DNA of 30,937 bases from Intoshia linei (taxonomy: Eukaryota; Orthonectida; Rhopaluridae), in contig LWCA01000348.1 of assembly GCA_001642005.1 (NCBI GenBank), positions 1 to 30,937 on the forward strand, given 5' to 3'. The position numbers and the translations under genes were made by a program. The notes under the pieces are model-generated. The model saw nothing but the letters and a program-made list of their open reading frames with translations, did not search any database and had not been told where the DNA came from. Of the stretch, positions 19,501 to 30,504 are shown in pieces. Numbering within the stretch: the stretch's first letter is position 1; each line of letters begins with the position of its first letter.

Positions 19501-22500
19501 TGTATGACTGGTTTTGTATAAGTAAATTTTTTATTTTTGTTATGTAATTATCGAAACATTCAACAAAATTTGAATAATTGAAAATGTACTAAAATTTTCA
19601 TGATATATGTGATTCATGTACATTGTACAATACACATCAGTGATTCTTAATTAGAGGATACCAATACCACATACCCATGCATTATTTATTAAATTATCAA
19701 AATAGATTTGAGTGCCACTGATGTGCACTATGAAATGTTTCAAGATAAACTTACCTTTTTATCGTATAAATCCATTCCTTTTTCAGAAAATGATACATTA
19801 ATTTCTCCCATCTTGGTTGATATCAGCTAATACAAAATCATTATATACACTTTAAAAAGTTAACAGTGTTTATTTAAACCCAAAAAATAATGTTTGATAA
19901 CGCTGATAAAATTCTTCGTGAAATTCATTTATTCGACAGATTAAAAAAATATATAGATAAAAATTAAAAATGGAAATGTTAGTGTATAAAGTAAGTTATA
20001 CTATAAAGTCTACTTTTAATGTAATTATTATACACGAGTGTTGTTAGTTAAATCGTGGTTTCCCAACTTATGTCAAGCGGTTCCAAAAAGGTTTCATTGT
20101 TTGAATTAATAACATTTATTTGGGAAATATGAGAATTTTTGGTATAATATAATAGCTTCTAAAAGATTGGAAGCACTACAAGTTATTTTTTCGTTCAAAT
20201 TAAAACTTTTAAATGTTCAATGAACATTGTTCATACAATAAAATGACCCAACAGTCCTTAATAACTGATAAAAGTGAATATATTAAAATTTAATTTACAT
20301 AATATTAAATAATTTTACATATCAGGGGGTTCCCAAACTCATTTGGTCTACCCCTATCTCCCCTTTTTAGCAATACATTTTTTCAACGTCCTTAGAATAA
20401 AATTTCGACTACGTTGTATAATATGTAATTAAACATTTATCACTCAATAATTAACCTCAATTTTTTTTTGATTCAACTGTTTATGAGATATTTCCGTGAT
20501 GATTTATGAGATAAGTCTTTAATATATTATGTTATAATATATTCTAATTACAAAAATAATATATTTATTACTGTGTTACTGTTTAACTCAGTGGGTTCCA
20601 AACGTGCTATAAAAATATCCCTTTACAACCAAAAAATTTATCAACGCTCCACTCTATCCATCTAAAATCCAACAAAATCTTTTTTCGAATATAAATAGAA
20701 TATACAATTAATTCTATAATAATAATAATATTAATGTGAAAATGGATCTGATGTAGATCCACTAATTTTTTTATTTCTGGATTTATGTCAGTCAATTTCA
20801 ATTTTAAATATCCAGGGTCAAATATCTGTAATCTATTCCTATTATTGGTCAATAAATTAATTACATTACTGAATGCACGTTCAGCGAGGTATGATGATGG
20901 AAAAGTTATAAGAAATTTCTTCAAATACATCATCAATTTTATCATTCTGAAATACATTAAAATGAACATGAAACAATGCGTTGAACGCATTGCTTGCTTT
21001 AAAAGTAAATTACATTGTATGGAAAATTTTTTTTTTCTGTTTTTATTATTTTTAAAATGGCGCCAGCTGAAAATCACCTACTTTGGGAACCACTGTCACA
21101 TATTGTAAAAAAATGGCCAAAAAATATTTAGCTAATTCTACCTTGTTAATCTTGATTTGATTGTTTTGTATATCTTTAATTCGATTTTTTGATTCATTTA
21201 ATTGATTTTTTATAATCGAATGTTCTTTTCTAATTTGTTCGCATTCAGTATTACTTTGATTAAATTTTTCTTCATAATTTTGCATTTTTGAAATGGAATC
21301 TTTTGTCTCTTTAGCATATCGTACTATTGTTAATTTGGTTGACTAATGGAAATAATATTATTAGAGGAAAAAATTATAAATAATTAAGATTTTTATATCA
21401 AAATTGCGTTCATGTAATTAATTTAAGTTACTTTTGTTACCCTAAAATAGCTTGAACCAATCTCTAATTTAAGTTTAATTTTTGTAATGTAAATGAATCT
21501 GTATATGAAAAATAAAATTTACATCAATATTCCTGTTTTTAGTGTTGATTTCGGATTTTAACAAATCATTTCGTTTGTATTGTGATTCTGTATCACATTT
21601 TAATTTGAAAATCTAAATATTTTAATTACAAAAAATAATTATATAATTAATAAATATTAGTTACAGGCTGTTATCAAAATTGGTCGATTTGCTGGTACAA
21701 GCAATTTTTTTTAAATTTAATTTTTGTAAATATATAAGACTAATTTGTAAAATGTAAACTGAATATAATGACGCTTGTGAGTCTCACAAATTTTTAATTT
21801 TTAAATCAAAGTACTCGGAAAAAGGTATGTTTCCTTGATGGTTGCTAAAATTTTTGATTTTTAATTTTGGGGTGAATTGAAACTTTTTCTCGTAAAATTT
21901 GGTAAAATCAAAGTTTAAAAAAAATGTAGGAAAAGAGATTTAACTTAACTTATGGCCTAAGGGTTTATAAAATTAGATTTTTTACTTTAGTGGTTGGATT
22001 AAAAGTTTTTTCTCACAAGGTTTTTAGTAACATTGTAATAATGGGGTTTTACTTGAGCTTTAAAGAGCTTGAAACGACATTTTTTATTAAATATTATTAA
22101 ATTTTATTAAAAGTGGGATTTTTAAAATAATAATGTATGGGTCGTCTAGGCTTTGGGATAAAATCCCGATATGTGCAAACTGATCTGCAATAATTTTGGG
22201 GGCAATAGAACCAGAAATGCTGATAACGCCTGACTGTTTTTGATTAAATTTTGAAGTTCATGCTTCAGGTAGTGTAGCAGAAATTTAATTCATTGTATGC
22301 AGTTATTTTTTCACGATTCATGAATATATTCAAATATTAAGGAATAATAACTCTTAACCTTAGTTTTATTAGCGAAGACCACAGCATGTAAATTACTTGA
22401 TACGAGACCAGGTTCACTATAAAAAAAGACGAATTAAAAAATGATACATTTCTTGTCAACCCAAGTCTCGGTTTTAATTTTAATTTTAAAATATTTCAAG

Positions 22501-25500
22501 TTGGTCACTAATAGTGACTAATTATCCCTAACTTTTATATTTGGGTACTAGTTTGACCCTGACATATCAAGGACTAGAATTTTTAAAATGGAAAATATAA
22601 CCGCATTCAATGAAATATGAACATTGTTATAAAAAATCGGACGATAGCGTCTTATTTAGCGGTATTATGTACTAACAGAGCACTACGATATCACTTGTCG
22701 TTCTCAACGGCGTTTTAATTGATCATTAAAATTTAATAGATTTAAAATAAATAAATACCTCCATGTTTTTTTCTTCAAGCCTTTTCTGCATTATACTGTA
22801 GTGTTCACGTATACACTCGATATATGTCGACATGGTAGAAATTTCTAAACAATTTATAAAAAAGTTATAAAAAAAGTTATAAAAAATTTTAAGTTTTAAA
22901 AAAAATATTAACATTATTCTTACATAATTACGTTAATTACATTAATAAACGTCAAAACATAGTGTTTGCAAAATAAAAATTTTTAATTATTCTAATAAAA
23001 GACAAAATTCTTGTTTTCAACTTTAATGATCTCAAATTAACTCAACTAAAAACTAATAACAAAATCATGATTTATAGTTTAATTTGGAGTCAAAATTAAA
23101 AAAAAATAATGCAGATCTTAATTTTTTAAAATGCAATCTTTATCTGTCAATGAGTAAAAACTTTATCATCCCTCATACGGTATGAATCGTAATATAAATC
23201 TCGCTGTATTGTATAATGAATTATTTTTAAATATACCAAGATTTTTTGGTATATTATCAATTCTAAGAGAACTAGCTAATGAGATCAAATTTGTTTTGGT
23301 AGAATTTATATCGTCTTCCATTGTTTTCGTTTTTTTTTTTAGTTTCAATAAATCAAATTTATTGTGTAATAATAGTTTATCAATTCTAGCCTTTTCTATA
23401 GTTGATTCCTTTGCATCAGACTCATATTTTGAATATTTATCATCCCTTTGTCGTTGCAACGAAATTATTTTATTTTGCAAGCTAAATTATTTAATTTTTA
23501 TTGGGTAATTTTATTTATAAACTCTAACGTTAATGACTTTGAGAACTGCTAAATGATTTCACTATTCGGGTAAATGGAAATTTTTTCAAACACCTTAATT
23601 ATTTATGTTGGTCACATTCTTTATTTTAACAATTGACGTTGGATGACAGAAATTAGCTATATCATTATTATTCTATATATACCATACTAGTGTTTCTCAA
23701 ACTGTGGTAAGAGGACCCTGGGCGCTAGGCCATAGGGCGTGTTTCAAATTTTTAGATTTTTGAATTAAAATAAATTTAAAAAAAATTAATTAATTTAACT
23801 TAATTTTACTCGAGTCAGCTTTCGGCTTTCTCGATTATACCTGCTAACTATTATCAACTTGTTGTGTTAAATAAACCGTGACAATTCAACACCAGACAAA
23901 ATTTATACATTATCTTATGTAACCCATTTGAAAAACCCTGACGCATACGAATAGCGTAAGCTAATCGTTTATCAAAAAATTCGATATAAATGTTGAAATG
24001 TAAGCAAAGCTAAACCTAGCATACCGAAACTACTCTTCGGGCTTGAACCAAATTTTTATAAAATGGGTCCTCGTTTTTCGCAAATAAGTACATGTATTTA
24101 AAAAAATTATGTTTTTGAATACAAAAACATTTTTCTTATATTTAAACTGTCAAATCAAGACAAGAAAGGTGACTGTGTTTCAGAAAATTTTTGCTGTCTA
24201 TTTTACATTTTCAGTATCTTCCAGCATGGCGGGTTCGGCTCTGATGTTATCTTTTAAATAGCTTTCTGAAATAATTAACCTTTTATTTTTTTCAGTTTTG
24301 ACTACATTTTGTTTTTTGGTTATTTCTATAATTTCGTTCATTTTTCTATATTATAAAAATTATTGATATTTTATGTTTAAGTAAATTTTTATTATTTTGG
24401 TTCTTTGTATATGAAAATACAACCAATAATAATGTGGTATATAACAAATTTAAAGTCAATTACTCTAATTTATCTTTATCTTGCTGTAAATTTTTCGTTT
24501 TTTCTTGATAGTTTTCTTGTTTTATTTGATTTAATTGGTTTATTTTAATCTAAACTTAAAATAAATTATGTACATGTAATTCATTAAGTCATTATAATTA
24601 TCAATTATAAAACTTGCATTTAATTGTTCATTATTCTTTAATATTTCTTCAATTTCGTTATTTAGTTTTTTTATATTTTTTGTTTTATTTTCATTCTCTA
24701 TTACTGCCAACTAAGTGTGTCAATTAATATTTTAAAGGAAAATATATTATAATGGTGATGCCTTTTATACTGTTGTTGTAAATATTACTTTTTTATCTTT
24801 TTCAAGTTCAAAAATTGTGTTTTTCAGTTTTTTGATTAGATCTAAACTTGTATCTAACTGCATTTTTTGTTCATTGTATTGAACTAAATGGATACATGAA
24901 TTAATTTTTTTATTTTAATAATTCTGGATAAATTTAAACTAATCAAAATGGACATCAAATGTATATTATATGTTATTTATTTTTTAACGTCAGAGTAATA
25001 ATAATAGTAATAGTAAAAGCTATTTTAAACCAACTTTAACTCGTATTTTATAGGTGAGCGTTATTATTTGGAATTGCATTTTTAAAATTAGACTCTCAAA
25101 TGATAGAAATTCATAATCACTGTAACTTCAAACTAGAGTAAACATAGAGTGAACCCATTAAAATCAAATGCAGTATTAAGATTTATTGTTGAAAAACAAA
25201 CAGTTAATTAGTTGAAACCAGAGATTGAATTTTGGCGTAGTTAGCGTCGTACTTCAAATTTTGTGACGACCCATAGGTTAAGAAAGTTGGATCTAGTGCA
25301 TGCTCATTTGGAGAAATAATTTTAATTTATTAAATAACGAGAATATTCTTAAACCCAACCATTTTTACTAAAAATCAAAATTTACCAACTTTTAAGGGAA
25401 AAATCCACTTTTACAAACCTCTAAGAAAAAATCCCAATTTTATCAACCCTTATGGGAAAACCCACTTTTACCAACCAATGAATGTATATTACTATATATA

Positions 25501-27544
25501 AATATTTATTTACTAATTTATCATTTTTACAAATAAGCGGATGTATATTAATTTACAAACCAAATGTTGATCAATTAAAAATTTTCTAAAAAAAAATGCT
25601 ACCACGTTTTCGATGTACCTGGTGAAAAAAAAGAAAGATTGGATGTAATTGATTTGCCGTTGAAAATACTTAGAAAGAGAGGAAGACCAATAAAAACATC
25701 TAATAAAGCAAATAAAAAATATTTCAAGGACAGAAAAATGCATAATTAATAATTTTTTTTTATTTTGTTTAAAAAAGTTTTCTTTGTTTCATCATCAGTT
25801 TAAGTAAATATTAAAACGTTTATAACTTGTTTATCGCTAATCTTTCTATTTGAGAACTTCTATTTGTTTTGTTTGTGATATTGAGTTTTTATGGGATACT
25901 CCGCAATTATGTAAAACTAAATTTTTTTCTTAAAGGTTAGTAAAACTATAATTTTCCTTTTAGGGTTGGTAAAACTGGAATTTTTCCTTTAAGGGTTGGT
26001 AAAACTGCATTTTTCCCTTAAAGGTTGGTAAAACTAGAATTTTCTTTAAAGGGTTTTTAAAACCGAATCTTTCCTTTTAGAGTTGGTAAAACTGGATTTT
26101 AGTAAAAATGGTGGAATTTAAATAGACACCCTTAAATAACTATTGATTTAATTTAACTAATAGATAAGTTCACTTTAAAAAGATGATAAAATTTGAAAAT
26201 TGTGAATTTCAAGCTTTCAAAAGTGAAATTTTTGCTTTTAATTTCGAAATAGTCTCGTAAGGGTTAAAAGAATATAAATTTCAAAATTTTATTTAGTTAA
26301 TAGTATTGGTAAATGGTAATTTGAGTGTTTACGTAAGCGCTTCTGATCATGAAAAAACGGTAATTTTTGTTCTCTTGCGACTGTTTAAGTTATTAAAATG
26401 CTCGACCAGTAACGGATTAATCCGTCCCTACTGTACTGCATTTTAGATATTTTTAAATTAAATTTACCTTGATAAATTTTTATTTTATTGGACAATTTGT
26501 TGCAATTACTAAAAAATTAAAATTTTTTTTTATAAATATATACTTTGTGATTTTTATTATCGATTCCTCGTAAACAAGTTTTTCTTCATTTATTTTATCA
26601 AATTTTTCATTAAGATTTTTAATTATTTCTTCCTATTCAATTTCATTTAATTTTTATTTTAATACATGAAAACTTCAATTAAGAGGTACCAACAAACCTG
26701 AGTAAGAATACGGACAAAAACATTAACAAAACGTATCAAATGTAGTGAAAAACAAAACACGTCTCCATTACAGAACTGAACCTACCCTACCCTAGACACC
26801 GAAATTCAAAAATAAAATTAAAAAAATTGATTTAGCCTGATGCTTTCAGTGCTGTAGGTTCGTCTCTACTTCAATAGTCTAGCCACAAGTAGAAAATAAT
26901 GTTCCAGGGATATATGCCAGTCTTAACCGAAGTATACTTAGATCTAATATTTTGGTACAATATTGTAATCCTATAATCCTATTAATAATGTAATAATCCT
27001 ATTACTCCGATTGAAGAAAAATAAGGTTAAATGACACAATTAAAAAAGGTGAAAATCATTGCAATTCAATTTAGATCAATAAAAAAATTCATTAAATTTT
27101 ACTCTACCGTGTACTAAAATCTTCACACAATACTACACTGTAGTACCTTTTCATTTTTATCAAACTGTAAAGAACTAATCTTCATTTCATACTGAACATT
27201 TGAAAATTCGTGTTGAATATTATTTTGATTTAATTGATTAGAAATAGAATCTAATTTACCTAAAAAAAATAGAAAAATGAAAAAAAAAAAAAAAACTATT
27301 AGCATTATTTCTAATATGATTGATATAATTTTCTTTTTTAATAATAAGTTGATTATATTTTTGTAAACGAATTTTTTGTTGAGCATTAAAAGTTTCCAAT
27401 TCCATTCGTTTAACATTACTTTTTTCCATTTCATCTCTTAAATGTTCAAAATGGGAAGGAGATTTATGCTAAAAATGATTAAATCGCAAGTTTAATAAAT
27501 TATACATCAAATTCGGAAACAGTTTGATATACTTTAGAATCCAT
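16593..27544 (-). CDS. CCDC171-like long coiled-coil protein, 26 exons
   Basis: Minus-strand exons: 27544-27506, 27468-27297, 27259-27147, 26632-26544, 26509-26469, 24883-24789, 24710-24618, 24549-24464, 24345-24280, 23481-23237, 22844-22759, 21612-21523, 21342-21142, 19826-19755, 19588-19304, 19251-19120, 19029-18965, 18927-18686, 18650-18561, 18510-18407, 17979-17809, 17772-17581, 17520-17396, 17343-17289, 17026-16727, 16646-16593. All phases agree, giving 3,303 nt and 1,100 residues. The product starts MDSKVYQTVSEFD and ends NAHFTKYNI. Most exons encode Lys/Glu/Asn-rich coiled coil. Exons 17-20 encode a less coiled hydrophobic module (IIRKFKIAVQVIICINRLGR) that resembles the FRKGVIAVLAANRL module of vertebrate CCDC171. 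The last large exon (KLKLLGGKCQKLVSKFVSVL) also aligns with that protein's C-terminal region, and vertebrate CCDC171 has a similar size (about 1,300 residues). Its cellular role is poorly known. The intron before exon 8 uses a GC donor. Larger introns hold transposons. Splitting into two genes at 22844/23237 is possible: reading through the 23236 donor gives a stop at 23166. Confidence 0.65.
18040..18330 (+). repeat. Minisatellite-bearing repeat, copy 2 (about 2 units), in an intron
   Basis: This relative of the array at 10780-11100 lies in the intron between exons 20 and 21 of the coiled-coil gene, in the opposite orientation to that gene. It holds two units with GCGCCCAAATTGAAACAGG, AATATTTTTAAATT and GTCAAATTAATAA. 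As in copy 1 a plus-strand frame stays open (18115-18327) and begins with a similar MYRV...CKF lead-in. Confidence 0.65.
20324..20350 (+). repeat. Isolated hAT-like terminus
   Basis: CAGGGGGTTCCCAAACTC matches the CAGNGGTTCCCAAAC consensus of many hAT ends. It lies in the large intron between exons 13 and 14 of the coiled-coil gene, 265 bases left of another hAT remnant, so nested insertions are likely. Another degenerate end (GTGGTTTCCCAACTT) lies near 20052. Confidence 0.45.
20589..21095 (-). mobile_element. Internally deleted hAT element with C-terminal dimerisation domain
   Basis: Terminal inverted repeats CAGTGGGTTCCAAACG (left) and CAGTGGTTCCCAAAG (right, reverse strand) bound about 507 bp. 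Inside, the minus strand encodes the end of a hAT transposase: FPSSYLAERAFSNVINLLTN, then NRNRLQIFDPGYLKLKLTDI and HQIHFH, which is the conserved hAT dimerisation domain; near the right end there is a short stretch that looks like the original translation start. The middle (zinc finger and catalytic core) is missing, so this is a non-autonomous deletion derivative. The flanking 8 bases (GTTTAACT / TCACATAT) do not match, so the target duplication has decayed or the ends were rearranged. It sits in an intron of the coiled-coil gene. Confidence 0.7.
21660..22740. repeat. Transposon-like intron sequence of the coiled-coil gene
   Basis: The intron between exons 11 and 12 (21613-22758) carries degenerate sequence with repeated GGGTTTATAAAATTAGATTT / GGGTTTTACTTGAG-like pieces from 21890 to 22070 that resemble the units of the foldback element at 25340-26135. 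A GGGTCGTCTAGG segment near 22139 is mirrored as GACGACCCATAGG near 25266. No intact open frame. Confidence 0.4.
23690..24240. repeat. Probable non-autonomous element in the coiled-coil gene intron
   Basis: This part of the intron between exons 9 and 10 has markedly more C and G than its surroundings (AGTGTTTCTCAAACTGTGG at 23690, GGACCCTGGGCGCTAGGCC at 23715). The left edge resembles a hAT end (CAGTGTTTCTCAAAC type). No transposase-like frame was found, and the right edge is unclear. Confidence 0.4.
25340..26135. mobile_element. Foldback-like element with inverted arrays of about 30-bp repeats
   Basis: The left arm (about 25355-25480) holds four degenerate units of the type TTTACCAACCCTTAAGGGAA / AAATCCCA. 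The right arm (about 25925-26110) holds six units in the opposite orientation (GGGTTGGTAAAACTGG / AATTTTTCCTTTAA). The outer edges mirror each other (ACCATTTTTACTAAAA at 25360 and TTTTAGTAAAAATGGT at 26097). Long inverted arms built of short tandem repeats are the signature of foldback elements. It lies in the intron between exons 5 and 6 of the coiled-coil gene. Similar units occur inside the hAT-bounded element at 30069-30496. A short coding remnant is present between the arms. Confidence 0.6.
25579..25749 (+). pseudogene. AT-hook-bearing C-terminal remnant inside the foldback element
   Basis: Between the inverted arms the plus strand is open for 56 codons and reads YHVFDVPGEKKERLDVIDL, then LRKRGRPIKTSNKA, and stops at 25747-25749. 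KRGRP is the AT-hook core; such motifs are common at the C-termini of transposon-encoded proteins. There is no start codon in frame after the upstream stop, so this is the tail of a longer protein or an exon. I infer a piece of the element's own former protein. The minus-strand open frame over the same bases is a shadow. Confidence 0.4.
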
Positions 27545-27692
27545 CCTATTTAAAACATAAAAATGAATTTAATAAATATTTTTAAAAATTTTGAAAATTT
27601 TGAAATTTTTGTTGATTTCACACTATAGAAAATGAACACTACAAATGAATCAAAAATAGAAAATGACGTAGTAAGGATAAACAATAGAAATT

Positions 27693-27698
27693 TTTATT
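27693..27698 (-). promoter_or_regulatory. AATAAA polyadenylation signal of the RUFY-like gene
   Basis: AATAAA on the minus strand (TTTATT on plus) begins only 4 bases after the stop codon. The next gene on the same strand starts at 27544, about 160 bases downstream, so the two genes are tightly packed head-to-tail. Confidence 0.5.
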
Positions 27699-27702
27699 AA
27701 AA

Positions 27703-29800
27703 CTACAAAGGTTCACATGCTCGACATACACGAACAGATTTGTTGTGAGAAACGAATCGATATGGAGAACAATCATTGCAAAAAACTTTACCACATTTTC
27801 GACAATGATGTTTACGTAGAACTAGCGTAAATTTTTTATCACAATAAAGGCAATTGTCTATAAGATCATCTTCCACCCATTCTGCCTTTTTCTGGGTAAT
27901 TTTACGTTTTGGTTTAATTACATTGCAATTTAGATTTTGAGAATGACTAGAATTGGTTAATGAAGGTTTAATATCAATTCCAGATATTTTTCTAGTATCT
28001 ATATTATTATTTTCACTTAATAAATTGTATTTCAGTTTAACTTGGGCGAGGTGCTGACCCAATTCATTCATAGTTTTTTTCAGTTGAGGGATAACCACAT
28101 CTTCCAATTTATTTTTTTCGTTAATTACGCAAATTAATCTTTTCTTTTGAGCAGTCATCATTTTATTTCTATTTTGATTAATTTCATCAAATTTAGTATG
28201 ATTATTTTTAATTTTTTCAGATAGATAATCTAATTTCAATTCTAAATTTTCAAAATTTTCCTCCAATTGTTTCAATTTGGCTTTATTATTATTGATAGTT
28301 TTTAATTTGATGGTCAGTTCTTTTTGGAATTTAAGTTTGTCATTTTTTAAACTTGCAACTTGTTCCATAAGTTGAGTACGGTTTGATTCAACCATGTCGA
28401 ATACTTTTAAGCGTCTATCTGTAGATTGTTTTTCTTTTAATAGTTCAGATTTACTTTCTTGTAATTGATCAATTAAATTGTCTTTAATGTGAATTTCTTC
28501 AATGTAAGCACTTATTGCTGCTTTCGTAGCTTTATATGAAGTGTCTCTATCTCCTTTTTTTGAGTTTTCAATTACTGAATCAACTACAGCACAATTTTCT
28601 TTATTTAAATTATCTTGACTGTTTATTTTCTGAATAATACCCATTTTTGTGTTGTAAAGTTCAATGCTCATTTTATCTTTTGAATTTTTTATTTTTGTCA
28701 GTTCTTCATTTAACGTTTTAAATTGTTCTTTTAATGTTGATTTTTCATTGTTCAATGTCATGATTCTAGTTTTTAATTTTGTCACATCATCGCTATTGTA
28801 TTCTACAACGCCTTCTGAATTAGAGTCTGAATTTTTAAGATTCAAATTTTGATAAATTTTTTTTTGCATAGTTAAACTACCAACTCGATTCATCAGTTCA
28901 AGGTAATTTATAGGTAGAGTTATTTTTTTCAGCAATAAATTGAGATTTTCCAATTTTGTGTAATTAAACTCGAATCTAAATTATAAATTACTTTTTCATC
29001 TATAAATAATGTCCATAAAATCAAGTTGAAAAAAATTTCCTCTTACAAATTTTCACAAAAAATGCTAAATTTGTTAAATCCCTTTAAAATATGATTAAAT
29101 CTTATCGAATTGTGAAACATTGACACGTATGAACATTTTTCATTGAACGAGAGAAAATAAAACTCAATATTATTTAAAGAAATGAGATTCCCACAAAATT
29201 CATCATAGTATCTTGAAAAAAAGAAACTATTTGCATTGAAATATTTCTTTGAAATATCATTGTACTTTCCGATTTGTAACATGAGATCTGATAACCACTT
29301 CTTTTCAATACACTGCATAAACAACAACCTCAATCGTGTATCACCCGTAATGCTATTAGATTTTGATTTCAACTAAAATACATGTAATTATAAAGACAAA
29401 AATATACATTAGATTTATCAATCAGATATGACACTAGGCATGTTTCTTGTCTATCATTAGAATTATTTATGGGTTCTTCGACAATGCCTATAGATTCGTC
29501 AATATCATTGAGAATACTAACTATTTCAAATGCTTCTTTTCTACAACTAGCATCAATGTCTTCACACATTCTAGATAGAAATTCTGAAAAGGGCTGCCAC
29601 ATAGCTTCATTAGATTTAGTTGACTTTAAACTTCGCATTATAATGTACTCTATAATGTCTATCACTGATTGGCAATCTTCAATGTTGGAATTGTCGTGGC
29701 CCACATTACTTACCACAATCTTTATTGATTCACGAATTGCAAAAATATAATTTCCGTGGATTATTTCATTTCTTAAATTATCCTTTGTGGCTTCACGCAT
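27703..29800 (-). CDS. RUFY-like protein: RUN domain, coiled coil, C-terminal FYVE finger
   Basis: Three exons on the minus strand (29800-29408, 29372-29047, 28975-27703) with introns of 35 and 71 nt, phases 0 and 2, giving 663 residues (RUFY proteins are about 600-700). The N-terminal 220 residues resemble a RUN domain, with the helix TRLRLLFMQCIEKKWLSDLM in exon 2. A long coiled coil follows. The last 62 residues are a FYVE finger: the W-V-E-D motif, eight zinc ligands in four Cys pairs, RKHHCRKCG (the phosphoinositide-binding R+HHC+xCG) and RVC. RUFY-family proteins bind PI3P on early endosomes through FYVE and small GTPases or motors through RUN, tethering or moving endosomes. RUN at one end and FYVE at the extreme C-terminus argue for RUFY over FYCO1 (which has a GOLD domain) and EEA1 (no RUN). 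The start is the first ATG; the frame runs two codons upstream as TTG-AAA. AATAAA follows on the same strand. Confidence 0.87.
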
Positions 29801-29894
29801 TTTCAAGTTTAAAGGACTACCACAATATATATATTTAGTAATAAAGTTTTAAACTATGCAAATAAAAAAATTTATTATTTATTTGGTATTTAAC

Positions 29895-29966
29895 TTAAAT
29901 AATCAAATCTTTTTCGATGGCATCCAAAATTATGCTCAATGTGTCTTTATCCGCCGATATTGATGC
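29895..29966 (-). CDS. Terminal exon of an upstream gene, unrecognised
   Basis: A good acceptor (TATTATTTAG-like, at 29967-29968) leads into 24 codons: ASISADKDTLSIILDAIEKD, then LII and a stop at 29895-29897. The composition looks coding. It cannot be a 5' exon of the RUFY-like gene because it ends in a stop. Earlier exons should lie to the right, beyond the hAT element at 30069 or outside the window; I did not find them. Too short to name. Confidence 0.4.
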   Translation of the reverse strand, partial: ASISADKDTLSIILDAIEKDLII

Positions 29967-30060
29967 CTAAATAAATAATATTTACTTATTATTATTAGTA
30001 TGTAGAGGTTTTAAAATGACAAGCATGTTATGTTGGTGATTATAGAATTATTTTAGCTTA

Positions 30061-30504
30061 CTTTAAGCCAGAGGTGGAGAAGTATTTACTGTTGGAAGGC
30101 CGAACTAACGTCCCAAAAAATTTAATAAGGCCACACCTTTCTAAATAAAATTTAATCAAATACAGCAGTGCTTCTCATGGGGGTGAATACGAAGATTTTA
30201 AATGATTGGGGTGAATCATAAATTTTTAGCATATTTTATTCAATTTAGTAAAATCTTATGAGAAAAAACCAAAATTTTACAAACCACCAAAAGCGCGAGC
30301 ACTAACGGGTTAAGGAAGAAATCCCCTTTTACCAATATTTATTTGAAAAATCTCTCTATCTGATCCCAAAAGAAAAAACATAATTTTACCAACCCTAAGT
30401 AAAAAAACTGCGTTTACCAAACATTAATATTTTATAAATAATATAATAAATAAAATAATTCAAATTGTTCAGAAAGCCGCACTTTCTCCACCGCTGCTTT
30501 AGGC
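30061..30504. mobile_element. Non-autonomous hAT element with 8-bp target duplication
   Basis: The element at 30069-30496 (428 bp) has inverted ends CAGAGGTGGAGAAG and CAGCGGTGGAGAAAG (reverse strand). It is flanked by CTTTAAGC (30061-30068) and CTTTAGGC (30497-30504), an 8-bp duplication with one mismatch, as expected for hAT insertion. The interior has no transposase frame. It includes a second terminus-like sequence (CAGTGCTTCTCATGGGGG near 30165) and TTTTACCAACCC-type units near 30380 shared with the foldback element, so it is a composite or nested insertion. Confidence 0.75.

Noticed and set aside
19639-19722. Small CAGTG...CACTG-bounded element
   Set aside because: The terminal match is only five bases and the flanks are inverted rather than direct, so it could be chance.
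20785-21108. Plus-strand 107-codon frame
   Set aside because: It is the antisense shadow of the hAT dimerisation-domain fragment.
23182-23508. Plus-strand 108-codon frame
   Set aside because: It is antisense to exon 10 of the coiled-coil gene.
29469-29750. Plus-strand 93-codon frame
   Set aside because: It is antisense to the RUN-domain exon.
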